Assembly: GCA_964035575.1 (NCBI GenBank)
Contig: OZ037843.1
Span: 992,001-1,056,000 of the forward strand
Source of the DNA: Rhynchopus sp. YZ270_cl-10
Taxonomy: Eukaryota > Euglenozoa > Diplonemea > Diplonemida > Diplonemidae
Direction of reading: 5' to 3'
Length of the DNA stretch: 64,000 nucleotides
Shown here: positions 32,081-41,872 of the stretch, piece by piece
How positions within the stretch are numbered: position 1 is the stretch's first letter
Layout of the letters: each line of letters opens with the position of its first letter
Translations under genes and position numbers: made by a program
The notes under the pieces: model-generated
What the model saw: the letters and a program-made list of their open reading frames with translations, nothing else
What the model was told of the DNA's origin: nothing
The model's database searches: none

Positions 32081-33003
32081 TTTTTTCATTTTTTTTTTTG
32101 TTTTTTTTGTTTTTTTTGTTTTTTTTTGCATTTCCGAACCGGTTGGGGATATACAGATGCCAAAAATAGTGTAAACCTCTTACCGTTCCATCTCCTTCTT
32201 CTCTCCCGCGTTTATTGTTGACAAAAGTCACGACAAATCCCTCCCCAAAGACACACCGCAACACCGGGGTGTGCCCCCCTCTCCCTCGTTTTGGTTTCAC
32301 ACTTTTTCACTTCAATCAAAAATTGCCAATTGCAAAGTCACGTGGATTGCCCGTTCGCGGGGGTTCACGTTGTCAAAGTTTTCAAAAAAAAAAAAAAAAA
32401 AAGGATTCAAGGCTCCCCCCAAATAAGTTGTTTCTTTGGGGGGTGGTTGTCCAATACTTACAACAAAAAAAAACATTTGGAATCAGAGGTACTTGGTGGC
32501 CCCTTTATATTTCGTGCCACTAGATTTTAGCCTTTTTTTGTTTTGTTTTCGGCAAAAAACGTGATCATGACATTTCAAAAAAAAATTACTACACCCACAC
32601 CCGAGTGATTCGCTACGGAATCATGTTTCACGTTTCTTTGCAACTTTCTGGATTTTTCAAATTATCGTAGCGGTTCAGATCTCGAATTTCATCTGAAATT
32701 ATTCCAGTGACGAGATCAAAACACGCACGATCTTTCCCATCGCAGTTGAGCGATTTGGTAAGCTCAATCAAACAAACAAAAGGTTAAAGAGTTTGGCGTT
32801 ACGAAAACAAAAACAGTCTGTTCTGGTCAGGCCTGTTGCTAAACCGCGTAGTGGAATTCCAAAATTCTTGAGAAGTCGTTTCTTTTCCCGGGAGATTTAA
32901 CGTGGGAAAGTCGTTTTTCCCCCGGGAGATTTTGAGTGGGGAAGTCCTTTTTTTTTACGGGAAATTCTGTAGGGTTGACCCGGGAGGCTGTACCCTCAAT
33001 TTA

Positions 33004-33110
33004 TTTTTGCCTGCGGCGCCATTTTTTATTTTTTGCTCCGCAAAAAAGGGTTCGTTGAGTGACTCTGTGGTGTAAATAGCTATATTTTTACACTGTGCCC
33101 TAAAATTTCG
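33004..33110 (+). repeat. dispersed repeat R4
   Basis: TTTTTGCCTGCGGCGCCATT, then GCTCCGCAAAAAAGGGTTCG and GTGTAAATAGCTATATTTT. A close copy lies at 47018-47115, inside the hAT-like element. Confidence 0.6.
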
Positions 33111-33504
33111 GAAAAAGCGGCATATTTAGCGATAAGTATGTTTAAAACATATCGTGGGCAAAAATAAATCATGATTTTCACCACCAGACATGGAACAGGG
33201 TCGAAAAATGTCCTTGATTCCTGTGTAAAAAACCCCGTAAAAAAAACCGGAATTCCAAGCGATTTTTGTGGCAGTACGGAGGCGGGGTTTTTCAACAACT
33301 GTTCACAACTTTTTACACCCAACATAGTTGTGAAAAGTTGTGAACAGGATGGAATTATTGTGAAACCCCCGCCCCCCGAAAACCACCAGCCTACCCTTAG
33401 CCTTTATAATATGATTCTTAACTCACTATTTCATGCATATCCAAGACCCACTCTTAGGAACCCGGTTTTTTTTCTTTCTCTCCTTTTTTACGTTTTGCAA
33501 AACA

Positions 33505-33622
33505 TTGGGTGATCTATGAACGGGGAGAGATTTTTTTCTAGCTCTCAGTAAGCTCTCACAGGCTTTCACAAGGTCTCACAGCCTGTTACGTGTCCCACGG
33601 AGACGATCATAGATCAGCCAAA
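33505..33622. mobile_element. 118-bp MITE with TTGGGTGATCTATGA ends
   Basis: Left end TTGGGTGATCTATGAACG, right end the inverse of TTGGCTGATCTATGATCG. A shortened copy lies at 52549-52636 and a reversed half at 19432-19505. Contains repeated GCTCTCA units. Confidence 0.6.
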
Positions 33623-34159
33623 CATACATAATGGTAGATAAATAAATTTATTTGTTTATTGTCCGAGACGTTTTGAAATTCTGTACGTACGTACGGGAAA
33701 AAATAATTAGTTGGGAAAAAAAGTTTGAAAGATAAAATCGCTACCATGGGAGCGGGGCAAGCAGAAGGGAGACAACTACATTGATTTCACATGCCTCGTT
33801 GATGGTAGGTGTCATTGGGGGGATACGGCGATGTTAGTTCTCAGTTTTTTATAATGTTCTTGTACGTTTAGCGGGTTCGCCACTGCTCCCAGAACGCTTC
33901 CACATTTTGCGCGGATAGCGCCTTGCATGCTTCCGTGGCAGATTCTTCTGCCCGCTCAGCTCAGCATTTCCGAGGATGTTTCTGGCCTCGCTAAGTCCCG
34001 AAGGTCATCTCTTCACTGACAAGAAGGAAGCTCACACTTAGCCCTGAATGTTACGGAGCAGGCTTCGTGCCCACTTTTGGAAAGTCTGAAAAATCGTGTT
34101 TTGGGACCAAAAAAAAACACACCTCAAACAGTTGTGCATCAAGGGGTGGAAATAACAGT

Positions 34160-34358
34160 GTTTTGTGGCATTTCCGAGCCAATCCCGGGCTGTGGTGGGG
34201 GATATACGGAAAAATGGGCAAAATTTTAGTGACTTAAATTTTCACTATGAACCCACACTCGTAAGCAAGGGTCATTTTCAGGTCTGCAAACCCAACTTCA
34301 GATGAAATTGTGTTGTTGACTGGGAACAGGTAGCGCCGCAGGCGCACGGTACCCAACC
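34160..34358 (-). repeat. dispersed repeat R2, inverted copy
   Basis: Reverse complement of the repeat at 23512-23720, sharing GGTACCGTGCGCCTGCGGCG and AAAATGACCCTTGCTTACG-like segments with scattered differences. Confidence 0.55.
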
Positions 34359-34469
34359 TTTTTCCTTTTTAATAGCCGTAAAATTATTTCCTCAAGCCAA
34401 AATCCTTCTAGGAGCGGAGTTTTAAGAATGCCATAATTGACGTCTGGAAATAATTGCAGTGGAGGTATT

Positions 34470-34560
34470 TTAGCCGGGTTTCCCACACAAAAAATAATTA
34501 CCGTGTAATTATAGGAAATAATTACACGGTAATTATTTTTTGTGTGGGAAACCCGGCTAA
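34470..34560. repeat. perfect 43-bp palindrome with 5-base loop
   Basis: The left arm begins TTAGCCGGGTTTCCCACAC and the right arm is its exact reverse complement, with loop AGGAA between. No flanking target duplication was identified. A perfect stem of this length is either very young or maintained. Confidence 0.85.
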
Positions 34561-35056
34561 AAAAAAAATCGCGATTTTTTTTCTTTTTTTCTTTTGTGAA
34601 CACCCCGGGTTTGATACCTGTACCGCAGGCATTCCTCTGAGTCTAACGATTGATAATCAGAGCTCGGTTTGTTGTCAAAGACATCTTCCACCATGCATTG
34701 AGGAGGGTAAGACAGTGGTCGCAGTTTGTACTTGATAGCATTACAACATTTAACTTCTCCACGGGGGTCTTGGGCCGTTCACTCGGTTATACCTTGACCA
34801 GCGGAAGAGGCCTTTTTGGTCTCTAGAATATCCGGTATTCCCGAACGGAGGCACACTTTGTGTGTTACTACGACCTGGCAACTTCCAGCAGTAGGTTAAG
34901 TAATGCTTTCTTGTAAATTGTTGGATCATTTATCTCCTCAGTGCATGAATGCCCCACGTGACTGGACACTTTTGTGTTTGTCAAGTGGTGGGGGCCCGTT
35001 TTCGATGCATGCACCCCTATCCGAGATAGGTGATACAATACATCGTGGAGGTGATG

Positions 35057-38000
35057 TTACATAAGTCCATCACCGCCCCTGCTGTGCCCATCCTTCTGCT
35101 TCGTCTGCTTCTTCTTGAAGAAGCCTCCCAGCGTCGTCTGTCGCCCCTTCGAGGTGTCGTGGTGGCGGCGGCAGCAGTGATCCAGCGTACTCTTCTCTTG
35201 CACACAGTTCCCGCACCTCGAGAGTCTATGCTTAGTGCATGCTTCGTGTCGGATCGGTAACCCGTCGTCGTTGGAGTGGTGCGCAAAGCAGCAATGCATC
35301 AGGTCTGCCTGGGCGTTCTTCGAGCAGGCATCACACTTCGTCTTCCGGTGCAGCACACATATCGCAAACTGGAAGATCGGAACCGCTCCTTCAGGTGCCT
35401 TCACGGGTGCGTCCCCTGGACGCACGTGCTCATGGTGCCGGTAGCGAGCATGCGCAGATGTCTCCTGTTCAGCCCGCTGGATGAATGGTAGTGCCCTCCT
35501 GCCCCTAACTTCTGTGGAGGGGTACGCCGTCTCAGCAGAATACTCCCCCATCCATGTACCTCTCGCTCTATCGCCACCACGGAGCTCCGCCTCAGACATG
35601 CCTTCGGAGCTGCGTTGCAGACGGTACGCCACACCAGCATCGTATAGCGCACGCAATGCCTTCAACGTTTCTTCTCCGCCGGCAAAGATAGGACGGCGGT
35701 CGATGCCTGTGATGGCGTTCGCCCCAAACGAAGCGAGAACATGCGTTACCTTCACCTTCCCCGGATGGAGAGAGCTCTCCGAAAAGGTTCTGAGTGAAGC
35801 CAACATATGCCCAAAGGTGGTCGTCTTCGCCATTTCTCTGTGGGCCAGCGCTACTGGCACCACGTCGTCATCATCGTCGTCTTCCTCACTCCCGTCGTCT
35901 TCCCCCCCATTGTTGACTTCTTCCCCAGTCCCATCCCTCGGCTGCTTCAGCTTCGGCGCTATTCTGCCGGTCTTGTCCCCAGGTCGGATGTCCATCCCTG
36001 TGGCAACCTCGAAGTCGATGAGCAGCTCCATGTGGGAGACTTCACGTCCAGCTTCGTCGCTCCATTGTAAACCACCCAGCCAGGAGGCAAACGCCAGCAG
36101 CAGCGCACGTCCATACGGCCACCTCCTTTTCAGGGGGGTGTAGTCCACCAAACTGTTCGCGTGTTGCGTCGTCGTGTCCAACTCCGGCGCCCACGTCCAC
36201 GGGTATCGGTCTTCTTGCAGTCGCGGGTTCGTCGCTTCCGGTCTGCTCCACTTGGAGCGTGCGATGAGGATGCGCACCATCATCTTCTGCAGGTCTGCAA
36301 CACGGGCGCATTCCAAAGGTGTGTCCGGTGTGCACATGCCGCAGATAGCGAGACAGTTTGGCCAGGTCGTTCTGTCAATGTCCAACAGCAAGGGGTACTC
36401 CGCACGAATGCTACTCCATGCTTCACATTCCCACCACAAGTGTTTGTGATTTTCGTCCACCCCCGCTTCGCAGTGCACGCAGATGGCCGAGTCCCGTATG
36501 CGCGCTCTCGCAAGTCGCACCCCCGTTATCGCACCGTCAGCTACAATGTGTCGTAGCGTCCCCGCCTCGTAATCCGTCAAAGTTTTGCTTCGAGTGAGAG
36601 CAAGGGTTTTCTCCTTATCCACCCCCGCTTCAATACCCTTCAGGTTAGCTCTGCCTTTGCCATTGGCCTTCGCAGTCGTCTTCGTACGGGAGAGTCGAAT
36701 GAAGAACATCCGTTCTCGCACAACGTGGCCCAGTCTACCCAAGCTTACTGTCTTCACATCAACGATGCTCCCATCGTGCGTTTTCACTTTTGTCGTGTCT
36801 ATCCATGACCACGCAAGGCGGCTGAGGGCTCGCGCAATCAACCCGATGGGTCCTCCAGTCTTCGCCTGCTTCGCTTTCGCACGTAACCTGCACTTTTCGA
36901 CCAGCAAACAGATCTCATCCGATTTGCGTATCATCGCCGCCCACGTCATGATCCTTCTGTAGTCGAATGCCACCGAGGGGTCGAGCAGATGGCCTTTCTC
37001 GAAGACATTCAGCATGACCGGTACGCTTCTTCGGTTCATCTTGTTCACGCCGTGGACCCCTTTCTCCACTGCAGTTGCAAGACTGTTCACGTATTTCCCA
37101 GGTGGGTCCTGCACCGTGATACCGTACACAGATTTCGACATCACTGCAGCCTGCATGATGCCTGCTTTCTCACCTTGAGTCAGCGGGAGGCATCCCACCT
37201 TACCTGCTAGCGGTCCGCATGCGTCGATGATGTCTTCCAGCTTCGTCGGGAGCGTGGGCGTCCCAGCCTGTCGGGCCTGCACCGTCGCCCCCAGGCACTC
37301 CGACTTCTCGACGCGAGTAAGATCCGCGCCGTTCATCTGCACAGTTTCCTCTTCATCAGGACGGTTGCTCTGCCACGTGCTTTTCCCCGCGTGGACGCGT
37401 TGTCCCGTCAAGTCTGCAAAGTGTCCGGTGAAGGCGACACCCGCTCGCAGCTGGTCGAGGGTCTTCGTCAGGAGGTTGGTGTCGTCAGCATACGCCAGCC
37501 CCTGCGTGCCCGTTTCCTTCTCCACCCCGTTCATCCACACCGCCACCAGCGCATTCAGGAAGATTACGCTCAGTGGGCATCCTTGGAGGATACCATTCGT
37601 CGCAAACCATTCTTTGCCAAGACCTGCCGGAAGTTTGAAACGCCTCCCCAGCTTCTTGTATATACCCCGGATGGGGCGCATCATGTTGTCGGGAAGACCC
37701 AACCGTTCGACGAGCTGGAACATGATCTCTTGGGGAACACGGTCAAAGCACTTCTGATAGTCGAAGGAGGCTAGATAGATAGGTGTGTCGTCTATCAGAG
37801 CCTCCTCCATCTTCGCACAGAGAAACCACAGCAGGTCTTCGGTTCCGTGTTTGTTCCGGAAGCCGTGTTGCCGCTCGTGAATCCAGGATTCCTGCCACGT
37901 CGCCACTTTGCGGAGTCGAGTCGCCGCCCATAACCTGTACATCACACTGGTGATGGTTATGGGTCGCTGCTTCAGGGGCTCCTCGCCTTCTCCTTTGGGG

Positions 38001-40051
38001 ATGAGCACCACCAACGCCCTCGCAATCACCCTGGGCCAGTTCCCAGTATCCTCGATCAGGTTCAGGCAGCGCGCGAGTTCCTCCAGCAGTGTCAAAGGCA
38101 GTTCCTTCAGCTCCTCCACCCTCCACCCATCGAGGCCTGCCGCCTTTTTCCGCTTCATCTTGCCGATGGTCGTACGGAGGTCGTCGGCGGTCAGGGGTTC
38201 GCATACACAAGGGGTCCCTTCAGGAATGTGTTCCTTGAACCTATCAAAGAACGTCGTCCACGCAGGTTCTTCGGAATCGTCGTACATCCGGAACACCCCA
38301 CCCCAAGCACGGTCATCCATGAGCAGTTCATCCATCTCCTGGAGGTTAGCTGTAACCGTGCCGTCCTCCCGTTTCAGGAACGTGGTGTGTGACGACGTAG
38401 CCTTCCGCAGGAACGAGAACACCTTCGCTGGGTTCTCCTTCATGTGTTCTTTCATTGTGCGGCGCCATTCCTTGATGCGGGCCCGACGCCGTTGCTCCAG
38501 CAGGACAAAACCCCTCTTCTTCAAGCAGCCAAGGAGCCCACACAACGCCTCTATCCCAGGAAGGTCGAGGTCCCAGGTGTCACTCTTCAGTAGATGCTTC
38601 TTCTTGCGGATTTTCGCCCACAGCTGCCGTTCGTTCAACGATTCTGCAGATGGCTGACCGAAGCGCTTCCTCCGATCACCAATGAGCTGCTCCATCTGAC
38701 GACATGTCTTCTGCAGTTGAGCCGTCTCCAGGTTCACAGCATCCGGCGTGTCGCAGTCCATGCGGGCCGTCCGATGTCGGAGAACGTCGGGTTGCACCTC
38801 CCCTCTCCCCCTGTGGCGTTGTTGCTTCGGGTCTGAGTCTGCAGCACCTCTCTTCAGCAGGTAGTCCTCCGCAATCTTGCAGAAGCGTGCCCAGCGATCT
38901 TCAACCGACATCTTCGTCAGGTCGGCTTCAGGGGCAGCGTTCTCCTGCATCACCTTCGCTGCAAGCTCCTTCTCCTTCTTCGCCGGCCATTTCGTCCAGT
39001 CGTCGCCGATCAAAGAAAGGGGAGGGCGTGCCTGCGGTGCCTTCTGCTCGTATCGCGTCAGGTCTAACGTCAACACCACCGGTCTGTGTACCGGGAGGCA
39101 GCTCTCTTTCCAGACCACCACTTTGGAGATCGCGGGGGCAGCCACGTGGTTCGCCAGCACCAAGTCGATACGTCTGCCAGACGATGTGGAGGTATAGCAT
39201 GTGTTCTCTGCTGCCTTACCCAACTGCTGTGCGTAGGTATCTGCCGCATCAACCCATTTGCCGGAGGAGATGGCCGCTCGAATGGCTAGACTTTCGTTAG
39301 CCTCTACGTTGAAGTCTCCGGCAATGAACACCGGTATGTCCCCAAGGCTGGCTGCTTCTTCAAAGATGCCTGTCAGGAGTTGCTCCGTGCGGTCGCTGTC
39401 AGCACACACACCATAAAACGAGAACACAGAGATGTTACGTCCCCCGCTCCCATATGCCACCTGCGCATGCGTAAAGCGGCATTCGTTCCACGCTTGTTGG
39501 GCACATTGTGGCGGTACTGCTCTGGTCGGTATGTCAGCGCACGTCATGATCGCAACTCCACCATTCTGCGTGCGCGTGCGCAGAGGGTCTGATCCCTGGC
39601 TTCGTCTGCAAGGGGCACCAAAGAGAAGCTGCTTGGCACCATACCCCTTCACGTCGTTTGCTGCCCCCTTCATCTCTTCTTCTGTGAGGCGCACCTCCTG
39701 CAGAGCACAAACGTCCACATCCCACTCCCCCACCGCAGGGTGTGCCCTCAGAGACGTCACGTTTGCCGTGCCAAGCGACATGGTCGACGGACCCGGATGC
39801 TCCTCCACGTCTCCACATGTCAGCAGTGACCCCCTGCCCAAAAACGCCCCTCGTCGCCTCCCTCGACGCACCCTGTGTCCGACCCCTCGCCCCACCCCCC
39901 TTCGCGTTCTACCCTTACCCCTTGTCCCCGACAGCATACAGCCCGCAGAGCGCAAACGATGCTGACCCCTTGTTGGGGAGACAGTTTTCACAAAAACGTC
40001 TCGTTCTCCAACTACGCACGAAGAAGCCAATCCTGTGCCGTACCCTTCCAC
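35057..40051 (-). CDS. LINE ORF2: 2A-like motif, APE endonuclease, reverse transcriptase, tandem Cys/His modules, PIP box
   Basis: 1664 codons, counted from a GTG; the first in-frame ATG is codon 39. Codons 75-88 read SLLTCGDVEEHPGP, a 2A-like peptide with His where Asn is usual. The APE endonuclease follows (~93-335: ALQEVRL, AGDFNVEAN, RRIDLVLAN, PVHRPV). The RT lies in the middle (QRPITITSVMYRLW, SFDYQKCFDRVP, GILQGCPLSVIF, AYADD at plus 37481-37496), with a zinc knuckle CVHC..H..C near 36430-36490. No RNase H is seen; an acidic Glu/Asp tract sits where the related LINE at 62253 has it. The C-terminus has two modules of form C-x2-H-x4-C-x2-C-x9/10-C-C-x2-H-H, then QTTLGGFFKKK. It nicks target DNA and copies the element's RNA there. 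Confidence 0.9.
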   Translation of the reverse strand: MEGYGTGLASSCVVGERDVFVKTVSPTRGQHRLRSAGCMLSGTRGKGRTRRGVGRGVGHRVRRGRRRGAFLGRGSLLTCGDVEEHPGPSTMSLGTANVTSLRAHPAVGEWDVDVCALQEVRLTEEEMKGAANDVKGYGAKQLLFGAPCRRSQGSDPLRTRTQNGGVAIMTCADIPTRAVPPQCAQQAWNECRFTHAQVAYGSGGRNISVFSFYGVCADSDRTEQLLTGIFEEAASLGDIPVFIAGDFNVEANESLAIRAAISSGKWVDAADTYAQQLGKAAENTCYTSTSSGRRIDLVLANHVAAPAISKVVVWKESCLPVHRPVVLTLDLTRYEQKAPQARPPLSLIGDDWTKWPAKKEKELAAKVMQENAAPEADLTKMSVEDRWARFCKIAEDYLLKRGAADSDPKQQRHRGRGEVQPDVLRHRTARMDCDTPDAVNLETAQLQKTCRQMEQLIGDRRKRFGQPSAESLNERQLWAKIRKKKHLLKSDTWDLDLPGIEALCGLLGCLKKRGFVLLEQRRRARIKEWRRTMKEHMKENPAKVFSFLRKATSSHTTFLKREDGTVTANLQEMDELLMDDRAWGGVFRMYDDSEEPAWTTFFDRFKEHIPEGTPCVCEPLTADDLRTTIGKMKRKKAAGLDGWRVEELKELPLTLLEELARCLNLIEDTGNWPRVIARALVVLIPKGEGEEPLKQRPITITSVMYRLWAATRLRKVATWQESWIHERQHGFRNKHGTEDLLWFLCAKMEEALIDDTPIYLASFDYQKCFDRVPQEIMFQLVERLGLPDNMMRPIRGIYKKLGRRFKLPAGLGKEWFATNGILQGCPLSVIFLNALVAVWMNGVEKETGTQGLAYADDTNLLTKTLDQLRAGVAFTGHFADLTGQRVHAGKSTWQSNRPDEEETVQMNGADLTRVEKSECLGATVQARQAGTPTLPTKLEDIIDACGPLAGKVGCLPLTQGEKAGIMQAAVMSKSVYGITVQDPPGKYVNSLATAVEKGVHGVNKMNRRSVPVMLNVFEKGHLLDPSVAFDYRRIMTWAAMIRKSDEICLLVEKCRLRAKAKQAKTGGPIGLIARALSRLAWSWIDTTKVKTHDGSIVDVKTVSLGRLGHVVRERMFFIRLSRTKTTAKANGKGRANLKGIEAGVDKEKTLALTRSKTLTDYEAGTLRHIVADGAITGVRLARARIRDSAICVHCEAGVDENHKHLWWECEAWSSIRAEYPLLLDIDRTTWPNCLAICGMCTPDTPLECARVADLQKMMVRILIARSKWSRPEATNPRLQEDRYPWTWAPELDTTTQHANSLVDYTPLKRRWPYGRALLLAFASWLGGLQWSDEAGREVSHMELLIDFEVATGMDIRPGDKTGRIAPKLKQPRDGTGEEVNNGGEDDGSEEDDDDDDVVPVALAHREMAKTTTFGHMLASLRTFSESSLHPGKVKVTHVLASFGANAITGIDRRPIFAGGEETLKALRALYDAGVAYRLQRSSEGMSEAELRGGDRARGTWMGEYSAETAYPSTEVRGRRALPFIQRAEQETSAHARYRHHEHVRPGDAPVKAPEGAVPIFQFAICVLHRKTKCDACSKNAQADLMHCCFAHHSNDDGLPIRHEACTKHRLSRCGNCVQEKSTLDHCCRRHHDTSKGRQTTLGGFFKKKQTKQKDGHSRGGDGLM
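35117..35140 (-). other. C-terminal PIP box (PCNA-binding peptide) of LINE ORF2
   Basis: Encodes QTTLGGFF, an exact fit to Q-x-x-[ILM]-x-x-[FY]-[FY], followed by KKKQTKQK near the C-terminus, the usual place for a PIP box. The related LINE at 62253 lacks it. Human L1 ORF2p is known to contact PCNA through a PIP box placed elsewhere in the protein. Confidence 0.7.
39788..39826 (-). other. 2A-like ribosome-skipping motif (GDVEEHPGP)
   Basis: CGDVEEHPGP matches the D-[VI]-E-x-N-P-G-P consensus of 2A peptides except His for Asn. It lies between a basic N-terminal leader and the endonuclease, the position where trypanosome L1Tc/ingi and other LINEs carry 2A. The Asn-to-His change may lower or remove activity. 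Confidence 0.65.
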
Positions 40052-40060
40052 CGCACCACA

Positions 40061-40066
40061 CCGTCA
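40061..40066 (-). other. single in-frame TGA-CGG between LINE ORF1 and ORF2
   Basis: ORF1 ends ...RDVGR-TGA, and CGG TGT GGT GCG leads without a frame change into ORF2, which has no ATG for 38 further codons. TGA followed by CGG is a known leaky stop context in some plant viruses. No strong downstream stem-loop could be identified by eye. Confidence 0.5.
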
Positions 40067-41872
40067 CCGCCCCACATCGCGCAGGGTGTTGCGGCCTACC
40101 AACCTGTTGTCTAGTCCCTGGACGGGACGAAACGCGATCTCGATGACGTCCCCCGCTACCTTCACGACAGTCACCGGGATGGCTGCGCCGTTGCCTCCCT
40201 CCTCGCAGTACTCCATGGAGTCGCCAGCCTCCAGCACTGCGTTCCCGTACGACTCCTCGTTCTTCTCGTTCCCCTCCGCCTGCTCTTTTGCGGGGACTTC
40301 CGTCCGCATCCTGCGCGGCGGACTCAGCAGCGCCACCGTCTCACCGGACTCACTGCGGTCTTCCCGCTTGCCCGCCAGGGTCACGGCAGGTGGCGCCACC
40401 GGCACTCTGGGAGCTGGCGAGGTCTCCGCGTCCTCCTCGACAGCCGCACAGTCTGGCGATGTCTGCACCGGCAGTGCCATGTCGGCGTCGTCCATCCGTG
40501 CCTCGGCGTCTGGTGTCGTGGGTGCGGGGGTCCCTGCGCCGGCGTTCTCCCCTTGCTCCTGCTCACGTTGTGCCTGCACTGCTGCAGCACGTCTCTCCTT
40601 CTTTGCCGCCGCTTCTTCCTGTGCTGCCCGTAGTGCCTCCCGTCGTTTCTCAGCGGCCACAATGTTCCTGCGTTTCTTCTTCTTCTTCGGGGACGCCACC
40701 ACTACCTCCACATCACCGGCGCCAGCAACGTCCGCAGTCGGCGATGTGTCCCTGGGCGGTGCTGACCGCGACCGGTTCCGTGCTTCGGCGACTTCTACGA
40801 CTACCCCCGGCTTTCCACGGATGGTGTCAGCCCTCCTCCTCCTGCGGCGCGGGCTCAGCTCCTCAACCTCACTGGACCCATTTCCCGCACGTATCCGCTT
40901 ACCTGCCATCGTTGCGGGCTCCGGTGACATCACGTCCTCGGCATTCCCGTCTGGGAGTGTGTCCAACAATTCATCCGCCATCTGCATCTCGGGTGTTGTG
41001 GGCGCTGCAGTGGGCACTGCGACAGTCGGGGCCGTAGTAGCAGCAGCCTCCCCCTCGCGCTGCCTGGCGTTCTCAGCAGCAACTGCAGCAGCGGCGGCGG
41101 CGGCTTCCTCCTCCTGCTGCCAGAGGATTGCAGCAGCAGCGTCGGCTTCCTCACGCTGCTTGAGGACTGCAGCAGCGGCGGCCTTCTCCTCCTCCTCACG
41201 CTGCCTCAGGGCTGCAGCAGCAGCGGCCTTCACCTCCTCCTCGCGCTGCTTGAGGGCTGCAGCAGCGGCGGCCTTCGCCTCCTCCTCACGCTGCCTCAGG
41301 GCTGCAGCAGCAGCGGCCTTCACCTCCTCCTCGCGCTGCTTGAGGGCTGCGGCAGCGGCGACCTCCTCCTCCTGCCTCAGGGCTGCAGCAGCAGCGGCCT
41401 TCACCTCCTCCTCACGCTGCTTGAGGACTGCAGCAGCGGCGGCCTTCACCTCCTCCTCACGCTGCCTCAGGGCTGCAGCAGCAGCGGCCTTCACCTCCTC
41501 CTCACGCTGCCTCAGGGCTGCAGCAGCAGCGGCCTTCACCTCTTCCTCACGCTGCTTGAGGACTGCAGCAGCAGCGGCCTTCGCCTCCTCCTCACGCTGC
41601 CTCAGGGCTGCAGCGGCGGCGGCCTTCGCCTCCTCCTCCTCCTGCCTCAGGGCTGCAGCAGCAGCAGCGGCGTCCTCTCTCGCAGCAGCCGTGGCCTCCT
41701 TCGGCATGGAACAGAGCTTGCCCACTTGCTCCAGCATGGCCGCCATCCACACTTGCTGCTCCTTCCGTTGCTCCACCCGTTCTTCCCGCAACTGGGCCGT
41801 CAGCGACGCCACCGTCTCCTGCAGCAGGGTCTGGAGGCGCTCGCCCACCAGGCGGTCCAACCTCTCCTCCAT
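40064..41872 (-). CDS. LINE ORF1: long Ala/Glu coiled-coil protein
   Basis: About 602 codons from the first ATG (41872); the frame is open further upstream into the target flank, so the original N-terminus may be lost. An N-terminal helix (MEERLDRLVGERLQTLL) is followed by about a dozen tandem copies of a 14-16-residue unit like LRQREEEVKAAAAA, a continuous charged coiled coil. Then come basic patches (SPKKKKKRRN), a second helical stretch and a small C-terminal fold (IPVTVVKVAGDVIEIAFRP). No RRM or zinc knuckle was seen. It probably multimerises and coats the LINE RNA, as other LINE ORF1 proteins do. The tandem units make a long antisense frame on the plus strand that is not a gene. Confidence 0.75.
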   Translation of the reverse strand: MEERLDRLVGERLQTLLQETVASLTAQLREERVEQRKEQQVWMAAMLEQVGKLCSMPKEATAAAREDAAAAAAALRQEEEEAKAAAAAALRQREEEAKAAAAAVLKQREEEVKAAAAAALRQREEEVKAAAAAALRQREEEVKAAAAAVLKQREEEVKAAAAAALRQEEEVAAAAALKQREEEVKAAAAAALRQREEEAKAAAAAALKQREEEVKAAAAAALRQREEEEKAAAAAVLKQREEADAAAAILWQQEEEAAAAAAAVAAENARQREGEAAATTAPTVAVPTAAPTTPEMQMADELLDTLPDGNAEDVMSPEPATMAGKRIRAGNGSSEVEELSPRRRRRRADTIRGKPGVVVEVAEARNRSRSAPPRDTSPTADVAGAGDVEVVVASPKKKKKRRNIVAAEKRREALRAAQEEAAAKKERRAAAVQAQREQEQGENAGAGTPAPTTPDAEARMDDADMALPVQTSPDCAAVEEDAETSPAPRVPVAPPAVTLAGKREDRSESGETVALLSPPRRMRTEVPAKEQAEGNEKNEESYGNAVLEAGDSMEYCEEGGNGAAIPVTVVKVAGDVIEIAFRPVQGLDNRLVGRNTLRDVGR

